This document shows, in pieces, positions 26,410-34,871 of a DNA stretch of 40,379 bases. The translations under genes and the position numbers were made by a program. The notes beneath the pieces were generated by a model that saw nothing but the letters and a program-made list of their open reading frames with translations, did not search any database and was not told where the DNA came from. Each line of letters opens with the position of its first letter. Positions within the stretch are counted from its first letter, which is position 1. The stretch is taken from contig JAEOTZ010000075.1 in assembly GCA_016839585.1 (NCBI GenBank), positions 1 to 40,379 of the forward strand, written 5' to 3'. Source of the DNA: Promethearchaeota archaeon. Its GTDB lineage: Archaea; Asgardarchaeota; Lokiarchaeia; Sigyniarchaeales; SOKP01.

Positions 26410-26862
26410 ATGAAAGATGATAATATATTTTATGGTGTTTGTGGTGTCTACTGTGGTCAGTGCCATACTAGGGAAAAAGTTCATCTATTAGCTATGGAAT
26501 TAAAAAAACTAATTATTGATGACTATGATTGGGTTGCAAATGTAGTTGATGATATCGATTATACTAATTTTTTGAAAGGATTAGAATGGTTTAGTAAGCA
26601 ATATTGCCCAACCTGCGTCAAAATTTCTGATCCTTGGTGTGAAGTAAGAAAATGTGAAAAAATAATTAATAAAGAATTAAAAAGCTGTCTTTTATGTGAA
26701 GAATTCCTAAATTGTTCAAGAACAGAATATCAACGAGATAGATATCCTTTTGTTATAGATCATTATCATCGTGTAAAACAGATTGGTTTTGAAAAGCATT
26801 TAGAAGAAGAAGAAAAACGAGCTAAAGAAGGAGTTAGATTAATAGATATTAGAAAATACTAG
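26410..26862 (+). CDS. DUF3795-like cysteine-rich protein
   Basis: The 150-residue protein begins with CGVYCGQCHT (Cys11, 15, 18). YCPTC (about 75-79), WCEVRKC and CLLCEEFLNC follow, so about a dozen cysteines are arranged as in DUF3795 proteins, which probably bind zinc or Fe-S. The C-terminus is helical and charged. Function is unknown in the family. The gene is convergent with the longin-like gene, the stops being one base apart. Confidence 0.7.
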   Translation: MKDDNIFYGVCGVYCGQCHTREKVHLLAMELKKLIIDDYDWVANVVDDIDYTNFLKGLEWFSKQYCPTCVKISDPWCEVRKCEKIINKELKSCLLCEEFLNCSRTEYQRDRYPFVIDHYHRVKQIGFEKHLEEEEKRAKEGVRLIDIRKY

Positions 26863-26863
26863 T

Positions 26864-27652
26864 TTATTCTTCGAATAAGTTTATATTGAACTCAAATAGT
26901 TTATCTTGAATTTTATTCTTTATTTCTTTAGATATATTATTTAAGATATCCTCTGGCACATATTCCAAATATTCATATAACTCGTTTTGAATTATAGGAC
27001 CTACATTTTTCATAAATTCCTCAACAATTTCTTGCTTCTTTAAATAAATTTCTTTATACTTCTTAAGATGAGTTGTATTAAATATTTTGAGCCAATTTTT
27101 TCCCTTATTTTTCAATAACGTGATAGTCCTTTTAGAATTTGTAGTATTAAAATTACTAAATTCGTATTCATATTTAATTAGTATCCCCTCGAAATAGTTG
27201 ATTATTTGAGTTTTCTCTTTTGAATTTAAATCCGTATTGGAATTAAGAAAGACTATAATCATGTATTTTTCATATGCAAAATATATCTGTCCTTTAATAT
27301 TGGAACCATGAATTTCAAGGTGAGATAAGTTTTTTATGTTTGTTTGCTCTGCAAATGTTCTAAATGAACTAAAATACATGGAAATTAAATCAATTTCCAA
27401 AAGTTTTTTATCATCTTCGATGAGATAAGATTTAATTGGACCATAATTAGTTCTGTCTTTAGAGTCATAGTCAATAACCATTATCGTATTTCCATATTGA
27501 TCTGAGACAATAATACCAATAACTGGTGGTATATTATTGAAATTGTATGTGCGATATGCAATTTCAGTTAATCTATTTTCAATAAGGTTATTATATTTTT
27601 GATATTCGCTTTTAGATGTCAAATAAGAATTATTTTGAATAGCATTTTTCAT
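26864..27652 (-). CDS. Probable longin-like domain protein
   Basis: The protein has 262 residues. Residues about 42-150 (PVIGIIVSDQYGNTIMVIDYD..., IDLISMYFSSFRTFAEQ, LEIHGSNIKGQIYFAYEKYMIIVFLNSN) follow the strand-strand-helix-strand-strand plan of longin/roadblock-type domains common in Asgard archaea. The C-terminal half (170-262) is helical and charged. It probably interacts with small GTPases or membranes, by analogy only. Assignment rests on pattern, not on invariant residues, so it is tentative. Start ATG follows AAGGAATT. Confidence 0.6.
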   Translation of the reverse strand: MKNAIQNNSYLTSKSEYQKYNNLIENRLTEIAYRTYNFNNIPPVIGIIVSDQYGNTIMVIDYDSKDRTNYGPIKSYLIEDDKKLLEIDLISMYFSSFRTFAEQTNIKNLSHLEIHGSNIKGQIYFAYEKYMIIVFLNSNTDLNSKEKTQIINYFEGILIKYEYEFSNFNTTNSKRTITLLKNKGKNWLKIFNTTHLKKYKEIYLKKQEIVEEFMKNVGPIIQNELYEYLEYVPEDILNNISKEIKNKIQDKLFEFNINLFEE

Positions 27653-27940
27653 TGGTAATTCCTTAAAGACTTTACTATAAATTTAGCTTTTTCCTAGGCA
27701 TTAAGCATAAACCAAAAAACCAAATATTTCTATAAAGATAATAGAGTGTGTCAGTTTTTAGTAATTAATTTTTCCATCCGACAAAAACCCATATGGCAAT
27801 AGATCTTAAAAATTATTTATATATACAATAATGGACATTCATGAAAACAATTATAAACATAATCAAAAAATTTATTAAATTACTGAAGTTCTTTTTTTTA
27901 GTTTTTTATTAAATTAAAATAAAAAAAATATAGTAGTCAT

Positions 27941-28543
27941 ATGAAAATTAATATTAACTTAAAATGGCCGATTAGCTGTTATACCGGTATATTAGTTATA
28001 GGTCTCTATTGTGTGTTTACATTCACATCCCTAGCTTTATTTCCACCTCCTTTTAGTGCTTTTGATAACTGGTTAAGCGATCTTGGAAATTCGAGCTATA
28101 ATCCGAATGGAGCAGTTCTTTATAATCTTGGTTGTATCTTAACTGGAATAATGTTATTCCCTTTCTTTATTGGATTGTCTAAATGGTATAAAGATGAAAT
28201 TTGGCATAAAGTACTTGTAATAATTATTCAAGTTGTAGGATCTTTCTCTGGGTTTGCATTAATAATGATTGGTGTCTATTCTGAAGACTTTCCATCACCA
28301 CATATATTTTGGTCAGAGGTATTTTTTGACGTTAATCTTATTGTTCTGGTCCTAGCATCATTAGCATTATTTTTTCATCCAGATTTCATTAAATGGATTG
28401 CTTTATATGGAATCCTAGTTGCTATAATAAATTTATTATTTGTATTCTTCGTAGGTACTCCAATTTTAGAGTGGTTTACTGTATTTACTGCGCTTGGCTA
28501 TGTGGGATTAATTGTATACAATATGTACATAAAATTTCGTTAA
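27941..28543 (+). CDS. DUF998-like membrane protein
   Basis: This 200-residue protein has six hydrophobic segments. The first loop reads PPPFSAFDNWLSDLGNSSYNPNGAVLYNLG (about 36-65), the conserved DUF998 signature (xxDNxLSDLGxxxNPxxAxxFNxG). Family members are integral membrane proteins of unknown function, sometimes near redox or carotenoid genes. It stands alone here: an AT-rich gap with a T9 run follows its stop and is a likely terminator. Confidence 0.75.
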   Translation: MKININLKWPISCYTGILVIGLYCVFTFTSLALFPPPFSAFDNWLSDLGNSSYNPNGAVLYNLGCILTGIMLFPFFIGLSKWYKDEIWHKVLVIIIQVVGSFSGFALIMIGVYSEDFPSPHIFWSEVFFDVNLIVLVLASLALFFHPDFIKWIALYGILVAIINLLFVFFVGTPILEWFTVFTALGYVGLIVYNMYIKFR

Positions 28544-28856
28544 CAAGGTAAATTAAAATTTTGAATAAAAAATAATAGAACTTTCGAATCCTCCAATTTT
28601 TTTTTCTTTAAATTAATAGAAAATTATGACTGCGAACATTCATATTTACAATCTAATACATTATATAAATCCATATATTCTTTGAAAATTCTTAAATTAT
28701 TAAGTGTACATATTAATCTAATCCATTACATTTTAGATATTGCTCAGATAAATAGATAATGAACTGGAAAAAGCCCAGTGATACAATAAATTAAAGAAAA
28801 ATTAAATTAATTCTGAAACATTCTAAAGTAATTAAATAAATAAAAAGGTGATTTAA
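28544..28856. other. Gap of 313 bp, no gene seen
   Basis: The gap is AT-rich. A T9 run about 50 bp after the DUF998 stop is a probable terminator. Near its end, AAGGTGAT (28845-28852) is the Shine-Dalgarno of the hydrolase that follows. No ORF or stable hairpin was noticed otherwise. Confidence 0.5.
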
Positions 28857-29681
28857 ATCCCAATTTTCAATTATGATGATATTGAAATTAATTATGTAAA
28901 GAAAGGTAAAGGAGAGCCGCTTGTATTACTTCAAGGCTGGGCAACAACTCTTGATGGATGGGCTTTTCAAATCCCATTTTTTAGACGAAATATGATGGTT
29001 GTAGCATTGGATAATAGGGGAATCGGGGGTAGTTCCAGACCAAATTACCCCTACACGATGGATATGTTTTTGGATGAAACCAAAGCATTGCTTGACTCCC
29101 TAAGTATACAACAGAAGATCCATCTGTGCGGCATCAGCATGGGGGGGATGATTGCTCAGAATTTTGCCTTAAAATACCCCGATATGGTTAAAACCTTAAC
29201 ATTACTTGCTACTACTCCATATTTAAGAGAACAGTTTGCTCAACCAATAAGGGAGGAATATAGGGCAATTATGCAGGATTTGGATTTAGAAGAAGGATTT
29301 AAAAGAAAACTTGATTTAATGTTTTCTAAATCGTTTATTCGAAGGGTAAATGAGGAGGAAGTGCTTCGTAATGCGCTTTTCGATACATTGATGATAAAAA
29401 GTGCGAGCAATGCGACCTGGCAAGACCTAGAAAATCGGGGGGCTGCGTTAATGAAACATGATACGCGCGGCAACTTGCAGAAAATTACCCAACCTACGCT
29501 AATAATACATGGTACGGAGGATAAATTTATTCCTGTAGAAAATGCTTATCTTCTGGATGAAAAAATTCCTAACTCTAAATTAATCACCCTTGAAGGTTTC
29601 GGACACGGAAGCATATTAATTGAGGATGCCGAAAGGGTAAACAATCTAATTTGGAATTTCATACAAGAGAATTTGGATTGA
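28857..29681 (+). CDS. Alpha/beta-fold hydrolase
   Basis: The 274-residue frame begins PIFNYDDIEINYVKKGKGEPLVLLQGWATT, the usual N-terminus of alpha/beta hydrolases. The nucleophile Ser94 is in GISMGG, the acid is the Asp in HGTEDKFIP, and the catalytic His is in GFGHGS. The family includes esterases and haloalkane- or lactone-type hydrolases; the substrate cannot be told. The first standard start, ATG 28992, would delete strands 1-3 and the oxyanion loop, so it is too late. ATC at 28857 falls 4 nt after AAGGTGAT where Met would be expected. The gene is clearly GC-richer than its neighbours (some 60-bp lines exceed 50%), suggesting recent transfer. Confidence 0.82.
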   Translation: MPIFNYDDIEINYVKKGKGEPLVLLQGWATTLDGWAFQIPFFRRNMMVVALDNRGIGGSSRPNYPYTMDMFLDETKALLDSLSIQQKIHLCGISMGGMIAQNFALKYPDMVKTLTLLATTPYLREQFAQPIREEYRAIMQDLDLEEGFKRKLDLMFSKSFIRRVNEEEVLRNALFDTLMIKSASNATWQDLENRGAALMKHDTRGNLQKITQPTLIIHGTEDKFIPVENAYLLDEKIPNSKLITLEGFGHGSILIEDAERVNNLIWNFIQENLD

Positions 29682-29831
29682 CAAATTAGTAATATTTTCA
29701 CTTTCCATCTCATTCACTAACAGATGAAAAATTTTTTTTCTTTTCATTTCTTCTCTTTTTCTTTAAATATACTGAATTGAAAATAATAATGATATAAATG
29801 ACATAAATTGCATATTTATATTTGAAATAAT

Positions 29832-29975
29832 ATGACCGAAAGTAGAAATTTTGATTATGAAATTCCATGGAAATGGCATAATGAACAGTTAAAAGAGAGT
29901 ATTAGAAAAAATAAGCACCTCGAACGAATACGGAACAATTTTAAAAAGAAGAGAATTTATAAATCTAAAAGGTGA
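29832..29975 (+). CDS. 47-residue basic small ORF
   Basis: ATG 29832 opens a 47-codon frame starting MTESRNFDYEIPWKWHN. It then becomes helical and strongly basic (KESIRKNKHLERIRNNFKKKR). A TATA-like ATATTTATATTTG lies about 15 bp upstream. No homologue recognised. Codon use resembles neighbours. Tentative. Confidence 0.35.
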   Translation: MTESRNFDYEIPWKWHNEQLKESIRKNKHLERIRNNFKKKRIYKSKR

Positions 29976-30030
29976 GAAAAACTACAAAAGAATTGAAGTC
30001 TCCTTGAAAGTTTATTTTCCAGGAGTGTCT

Positions 30031-32208
30031 TCAATCATTAATTAATTTCGTTTTAATCTCATTAAGTAATTCAATAGCTTCTTTATAATCTTGATTATAA
30101 AATAAGCATTTCTCACATGCTTTAAAAGCTTTTTCATATTGTTTTAAATCTAGATATACTCTTGTTAATAAATACCAAGTTAGAGGCTGTTTTGGATTGT
30201 ATGAAATTGCTCTTTTAAAGGTCTCAATTGCTATTTCAAGATTTCCTTTTCGATGATATGCTATCCCTATTTGATTTAAGGCATCTCCATAGATCGGATT
30301 GACTTCTAATGCTTTATTACCCATTTCAATTGCTTTATCATGGGCTCCTACTTCGTTATATAAAAAGGCAAGTAATGCCCATCCTTCTTTATATGTCGGT
30401 TTAACCTCTACTGTCTTATTAGCAGCTTCAAAAGCTTTATCTAAATCGTGCTTTCTGAAATAACAGATGCCAAGATAATACCAAATATCTTCGTGGTTAA
30501 TAGGCACATTAAATGCTTGCCTGAAGACCTCACCTAATGTAATAGCAACTGATGGTTTATGAATAATTTTTAGAGTTTGTTTAAATGTCTCAATGGCATT
30601 ATCATAATCTTCAGATTCAAAATAAAATACTCCAAGATTCATTAAATACAGTTTAGAATCTTCTTCAATTTCAAGAGCTTTCTTTATTGTATTGATTGCT
30701 TTCTCATAATCTTTCATTGATTTATAGATAACAGCCAGATTATTCCAAGCTAGTGCATTTTGAGGGTTTCTATGCAATATTTTTTGACATTTTTCTATCG
30801 CTTTTTCATATCTTCCTTTTCTCTGGTCATGTCTAGCAGAAAGCAAATCCATATCTGGTTGGGATATCCCTCCCATTATTCTTGAAAAGCCACCCAATAA
30901 AAGAACCATAGTCATTACTACAATAATCAGAGCTACAAAACCAGAATATTTTGCTAATATTAGGATGAAAAATCCTGCACTTAAAAACATTATAGGGATA
31001 TTTGATACAGCTAGAATTAAACGAAAAGTTAAAGGAGAGAATGTCTCATTTGAATTTAATTTATTATAATTTCTAATGGTGATAAAAGTAAGGGTCATAA
31101 ATAATATTATTAATATAGTGTTAATAGGGGTTAATATAAAGTAAATTTCATTTATAATCCCAAGAAACAGATTAATTACCACAACTGAGAGATAAGGTAA
31201 GAAAAAAGAAAGAGTCGGTATAAAAAAAGGAAAAAATGGATTTTTTAAGCGTTCAACTATATCTTTTCTGGCTTTTTCTGATTTAATTACCAGATTTATT
31301 CCTAAAGAGATTAAAAGAGAAAATATAAACACTGAAATTAATGAAAAGAAGCTTTTTAATCTGGAATCTGCCCAAAATCTGTCATTAAAAGAGAAAAAAA
31401 ATAATGAAATATCCTGAAAAAAGATACTAATCATTACAATTAGATATCCTATAACCATTAGCTTTAGTTTAGGATACATTTTTGGTTTTATTGGATAATG
31501 TTTTTTAACAATATTATTGAAATAAATTGATTCTTTAATGCCCATAATAATAAAAGCTAGAGTAAAAACTGCAAATAATGGAATAAGAATTAAAATCCAA
31601 ATATTTAAGAAATCAAATAGAATTGAATTATAAAAAACACTTCCAATAATGAGAGTGAGGTTAAGCCCTATAAATATATCATGCAAATGAACTGGGAACC
31701 TATTCCCTCTACCTCGCTTATCTTCAATAGCGACTTTAACATCAATTATAGTATCGGGACTATGGACTTTCGTAATGTTATTAATTGAACTTTTTTTTAT
31801 CGAATTAAGAAAAGAATCTGTTATCCTAAGCCAATTAATTTCCGAATTTTCAACCTCTATTTTCACACTTTTTAACAAAGAGAGTGATTTTAGCTTACAA
31901 TTATTAATTGTTATGTTTTCAGATTTTTTTAATGATAGAACATTGATTTCACAATTTTCGAATGAAATATTGGAACATTTATTTAAATTAAAAGATCTAA
32001 GTAAACAATTTTCCAGCTTTATAAACAAATTACAATTCAATATTGAAATCTCGTGATCTTTAGGAAAGTAGTCAGATTTATCAAAAATATAGGGATCACC
32101 TTTGATTCCTGAACCTTTTACATTAAACTGTTTTATAAGCTGTTCGAGTTCGGCTTCATTATATTTGATTGATTTAATTTCACTCAGTTTTTTTATATTC
32201 AAACTCAT
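30031..32208 (-). CDS. Beta-helix-like, multi-pass membrane and TPR fusion protein
   Basis: The protein has 725 residues and three parts. Residues about 50-150 carry short repeats with N/C/I spacing (ISILNCNLFIKLENC, ISFENCEINVL, ITINNCKLKSL), suggesting a right-handed beta-helix. Residues about 175-445 hold about eight hydrophobic transmembrane segments. From about 455 to the end run seven or so TPRs, including AWNNLAVIYKSMKDYEKAIN. This would be a membrane-anchored scaffold with a cytosolic TPR tail. Start ATG follows AAGGCGA. The architecture is uncommon; function unknown. Confidence 0.75.
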   Translation of the reverse strand: MSLNIKKLSEIKSIKYNEAELEQLIKQFNVKGSGIKGDPYIFDKSDYFPKDHEISILNCNLFIKLENCLLRSFNLNKCSNISFENCEINVLSLKKSENITINNCKLKSLSLLKSVKIEVENSEINWLRITDSFLNSIKKSSINNITKVHSPDTIIDVKVAIEDKRGRGNRFPVHLHDIFIGLNLTLIIGSVFYNSILFDFLNIWILILIPLFAVFTLAFIIMGIKESIYFNNIVKKHYPIKPKMYPKLKLMVIGYLIVMISIFFQDISLFFFSFNDRFWADSRLKSFFSLISVFIFSLLISLGINLVIKSEKARKDIVERLKNPFFPFFIPTLSFFLPYLSVVVINLFLGIINEIYFILTPINTILIILFMTLTFITIRNYNKLNSNETFSPLTFRLILAVSNIPIMFLSAGFFILILAKYSGFVALIIVVMTMVLLLGGFSRIMGGISQPDMDLLSARHDQRKGRYEKAIEKCQKILHRNPQNALAWNNLAVIYKSMKDYEKAINTIKKALEIEEDSKLYLMNLGVFYFESEDYDNAIETFKQTLKIIHKPSVAITLGEVFRQAFNVPINHEDIWYYLGICYFRKHDLDKAFEAANKTVEVKPTYKEGWALLAFLYNEVGAHDKAIEMGNKALEVNPIYGDALNQIGIAYHRKGNLEIAIETFKRAISYNPKQPLTWYLLTRVYLDLKQYEKAFKACEKCLFYNQDYKEAIELLNEIKTKLIND

Positions 32209-32419
32209 TTTGTTTCGCCTTCTTTCGGATCATTGTAATAATTTTTCCTATAATAATCTGATTATAATTTAATAAAAATTTACCAAAGTCTATTTGTATC
32301 TGAATTTTTTATGTTTATAATACAAATATATCAGTATTCCAAATAATTTTTTCTATACTTATTTATCAAAATTTTGAGCCAATATAAAAAATATAAAAAA
32401 TATGGAGCCAACAAAAATA
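32209..32419. other. Promoter-side gap upstream of the membrane TPR gene
   Basis: About 210 bp of AT-rich sequence between the TPR gene start (-) and stem-loop copy C. No ORF was seen. The TPR promoter should lie here. Confidence 0.4.
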
Positions 32420-32487
32420 ATCCACATAAAAGGAGTCCCCTCAGAACCCCTTTTTATGTGAATCATTATGGAAATGGAAAAATTAGT
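32420..32487 (-). repeat. Conserved stem-loop element, copy C
   Basis: Arms 32420-32433 and 32450-32463 (CCACATAAAA/TTTTATGTG core) pair over about 12 bp and enclose a loop with CCCCTCAGAACCCC, the loop found in copy B. ATTATGGAAATGGAAA and AATTAGT follow. The stem sequences of the two copies differ but both pair, which is a covariation signature. Confidence 0.65.
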
Positions 32488-32544
32488 TGATATAAAAATA
32501 AGCTTAATTTTAAAAAATTAAAAAATAAAAAAATTTATTTAATT

Positions 32545-32616
32545 CTAAATCGGAATATTATACCCGGCAACATTCCTTATCTTTATTATTCTTTTCTCAA
32601 TTCTTTTTCTATTCAT
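32545..32616 (-). CDS. 23-residue MNRKR peptide (cassette C)
   Basis: ATG 32616 encodes MNRKRIEKRIIKIRN plus eight residues. GAGGT sits about 8 nt upstream in an A-rich leader, a good Shine-Dalgarno for so short a gene. It is related to the peptide at 17086-17172. It follows the MAQV gene and precedes stem-loop copy C. Very basic; function unknown. Confidence 0.5.
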   Translation of the reverse strand: MNRKRIEKRIIKIRNVAGYNIPI

Positions 32617-32707
32617 TTTTTTTACCTCTTTTTTATTTTTTTTTTGAGTTTTTTTCCTTTTTTTTTGATTATTTTGTAAGCTTGATTTAAAATTTAAAAA
32701 AAAAAAT

Positions 32708-32950
32708 TTAGAAAACCCCGTAATTCCTAAAAGTGAACTGACTATTCACTAATTTTATGGGTCGCAATTCTTCAACGTATCTGGCATTCAATTCTGCCTT
32801 CTTAATTAACTTTAACAATTCTTTCTTAACCGATTTTTGCTCAACTTTTCTTTCTTCTCGAATTACCTCTTCTTCTCTGAGGTCTTCTAATTTAATTTCA
32901 TATTCTACGCACTCGGGCGCAGACACACAATCCAGGTTTACTTGAGCCAT
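32708..32950 (-). CDS. Small charged MxQV protein (cassette C)
   Basis: This is an 80-residue protein from ATG 32950. The in-frame GTG 32962 is part of the Shine-Dalgarno AAGTGAT. It starts MAQV, contains a strongly charged helical middle (REEEVIREERKVEQKSVKKELL, about 25-46), and ends TFRNYGVF. It appears to be a homologue of the 71-residue gene at 19503. A 6-bp dyad (33023-33042) lies 70-90 bp upstream. Function unknown. Confidence 0.55.
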   Translation of the reverse strand: MAQVNLDCVSAPECVEYEIKLEDLREEEVIREERKVEQKSVKKELLKLIKKAELNARYVEELRPIKLVNSQFTFRNYGVF

Positions 32951-33022
32951 TTTTTTTATCACTTCAATTCTTATTTGTTCTAATTAATTTAAAGAAATAA
33001 TTTTATATATAGTTTTTAACAT

Positions 33023-33042
33023 CGAACTTTTGTTGTAGTTCG
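33023..33042. promoter_or_regulatory. CGAACT-8-AGTTCG dyad, operator candidate
   Basis: CGAACT and its complement AGTTCG are separated by eight bases. The dyad lies in the 270-bp gap between cassette C (-) and LRR copy 2 (+). A comparable CTTC/GAAG dyad precedes cassette B. It could regulate either divergent unit. Confidence 0.4.
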
Positions 33043-33220
33043 TACTATTGATGAAGTTTGAATAAAAGTATAAGTTTTTAAGTATTAAAAATCTAAGAGC
33101 TTAAACATAAATCTGAAAGCTCATTAATGATTATTAGAAATTAATCCTCACAGGCACCCAATAAATTTAAAAATAAGGAAATTTATTAATATATCATACA
33201 AAAAGAAGATATATTTGAAG

Positions 33221-34246
33221 ATGAAAAATCAAGAAGAGGACTTAGAAGAATTTAGAGGAGCTCAAATACCTAAGACAGAAGCTACAGCTTTAAAAGAAAT
33301 AGAACAAAAATTAGAAACCGCAGGGAATGGACGATTCTCCATGGTGAATTTAGATTTCTGCATGGATGATTGGTATGATTATACTCCTTTTTTCAAAGTA
33401 AAAAACAATCGAGTTGTAGCTATTGCCATTGGTGATATTCATTATTGTAAAGATTGTAGAATTAACATAGACTGTGAGGATTGCGGGCTTAGACACCTCC
33501 CGGATTCAATCGGCAACCTAACTTACCTTAAAGGATTATATATCAGAGGAAATAGATCAAATGGGTTAGAAATCTTACCAGACTCAATAACTAATTTCAA
33601 GTCACTCGAAGAATTAGTAATAATGGACACTGAAATGAAAGAATTACCAGAAACATTGAAGAATTTTCAATCTCTTCGGTTAATTCACTTAATTAGTAAT
33701 AAAGTAACAAATATCCCTGATTTTATCTGTCATATGAAAGATTTACAAATATTAATGATACGGAATTCATTTATTACAAAGCTCCCCGAAAGTATCGATG
33801 AGCTTAGTTCCCTTAAAGAATTATATTTACAAAATAATTACCTTGAGTTTCTCCCTGAGTCTTTCGGAAATCTTAGTTCCCTTGAAAAATTAAACCTTCG
33901 TGGTAATAAATTAAGAGTTCTACCCAATTCAATAGGAAAGCTTAAAAATCTTAAAGTTTTGGAGGCTAATTTGAACCAATTAGAAACTCTTCCGAATTCT
34001 ATTGGAGATCTCAGTTCTTTAGAATACCTTTCCTTGTATAATAATCAATTACAATTTTTACCAGAACAATTGACTAAACTTAGATCCTTAAAAAAATTAC
34101 ATTTAACAAGTAATAAAATTGAAAGACTTCCGGATTCTATTGGAAATTTGATCTCTTTAGAGGAACTTATCTTAACCTATAATAATCTTTCTTCTCTTCC
34201 CAAATCGATAAGTAAATTACCTAATCTTAGATATCTTAGAAAATAA
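33221..34246 (+). CDS. Leucine-rich repeat protein (copy 2) with CxxC insert
   Basis: The 341-residue paralogue of the LRR protein at 17927 shares the head EFRGAQIPKTEA...FCMDDW and about 11 LRRs. Between head and first LRR it has an extra segment with Cys76/79 and Cys85/88 (YCKDCRINIDCEDCG), a possible small zinc site absent from copy 1. ATG 33221 is chosen by alignment with copy 1 (MKNQEED/MDNREVQ); the in-frame TTG 33215 is less likely. It is convergent with the HLNV-family gene at 34323. Probably cytosolic and protein-binding. Confidence 0.85.
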   Translation: MKNQEEDLEEFRGAQIPKTEATALKEIEQKLETAGNGRFSMVNLDFCMDDWYDYTPFFKVKNNRVVAIAIGDIHYCKDCRINIDCEDCGLRHLPDSIGNLTYLKGLYIRGNRSNGLEILPDSITNFKSLEELVIMDTEMKELPETLKNFQSLRLIHLISNKVTNIPDFICHMKDLQILMIRNSFITKLPESIDELSSLKELYLQNNYLEFLPESFGNLSSLEKLNLRGNKLRVLPNSIGKLKNLKVLEANLNQLETLPNSIGDLSSLEYLSLYNNQLQFLPEQLTKLRSLKKLHLTSNKIERLPDSIGNLISLEELILTYNNLSSLPKSISKLPNLRYLRK

Positions 34247-34322
34247 TCAAATATTTTAATATTTAGCCATATTATTTTTCAAAAGAAAGAAAATAAAGAA
34301 AAAAAGGATTTTATTTAATATT

Positions 34323-34871
34323 TTATGACGGAACTACGATGTTTGGAACCCCTAGTTTAGATGCTAAAGTTGATATAGCAGTGTTAGTAAATACGTAAAG
34401 AAGAGCAAAATTTCCCATAAATGCGAAGAGAAAGCAAAATGCATATTCCGCTGTAAATTTGGCTGCACTTCGATTCCAATCTTCCTCTACAGATGAACTG
34501 CAACCTGTATAATGAACCAACAAGGAATTAATAGCAGCAGCACAATAATATACGCCTACATTTAAATGAAACTGAAGTGTCTCTAACCACGTTCTATCAT
34601 CACCAAAATACCTCGCAATATGGTACCACCTTAACTCTGGCTTAGAGTACTGAAAATCAAGAGCAAATTGATTAAAAGTATGAGTTTCCATCCAAGGGGC
34701 GTCCTTCCACCATCCTGTATATTGGAATTTTTGAATTTCTAAGACAATCCCACAATCCCCACAGACATACCCTTCAACAGGTTCTTGGATATTTTCAGAA
34801 CTGCATATATCACAAGAAACCGAGGAGCAATGGGGAGAAATGGAACTTGATTGGTGGTTATTAATTATCAT
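34323..34871 (-). CDS. TFIIB-type zinc ribbon fused to HLNV hydrophobic domain
   Basis: The 182-residue protein starts with a zinc ribbon, CDIC (20-23) and CGDCGIVLE (37-45), spaced like the N-terminal ribbon of TFIIB/TFB. The rest is unlike TFB: HLNVGVYYCAAAINSL (about 103-118) and a hydrophobic AEYAFCFLFAFMGNFALLYVF stretch (about 140-160), shared with the gene at 17103. It may be a membrane-associated protein rather than a transcription factor. GTGATC, matching the 16S 3' end, lies just before ATG 34871. Convergent with LRR copy 2. Confidence 0.7.
   Translation of the reverse strand: MIINNHQSSSISPHCSSVSCDICSSENIQEPVEGYVCGDCGIVLEIQKFQYTGWWKDAPWMETHTFNQFALDFQYSKPELRWYHIARYFGDDRTWLETLQFHLNVGVYYCAAAINSLLVHYTGCSSSVEEDWNRSAAKFTAEYAFCFLFAFMGNFALLYVFTNTAISTLASKLGVPNIVVPS

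Noticed and set aside
28580-28595. TTCGAATCC resembling a tRNA T-loop
   Set aside because: The five bases on either side do not pair, and no acceptor or anticodon arms fit; not a tRNA.
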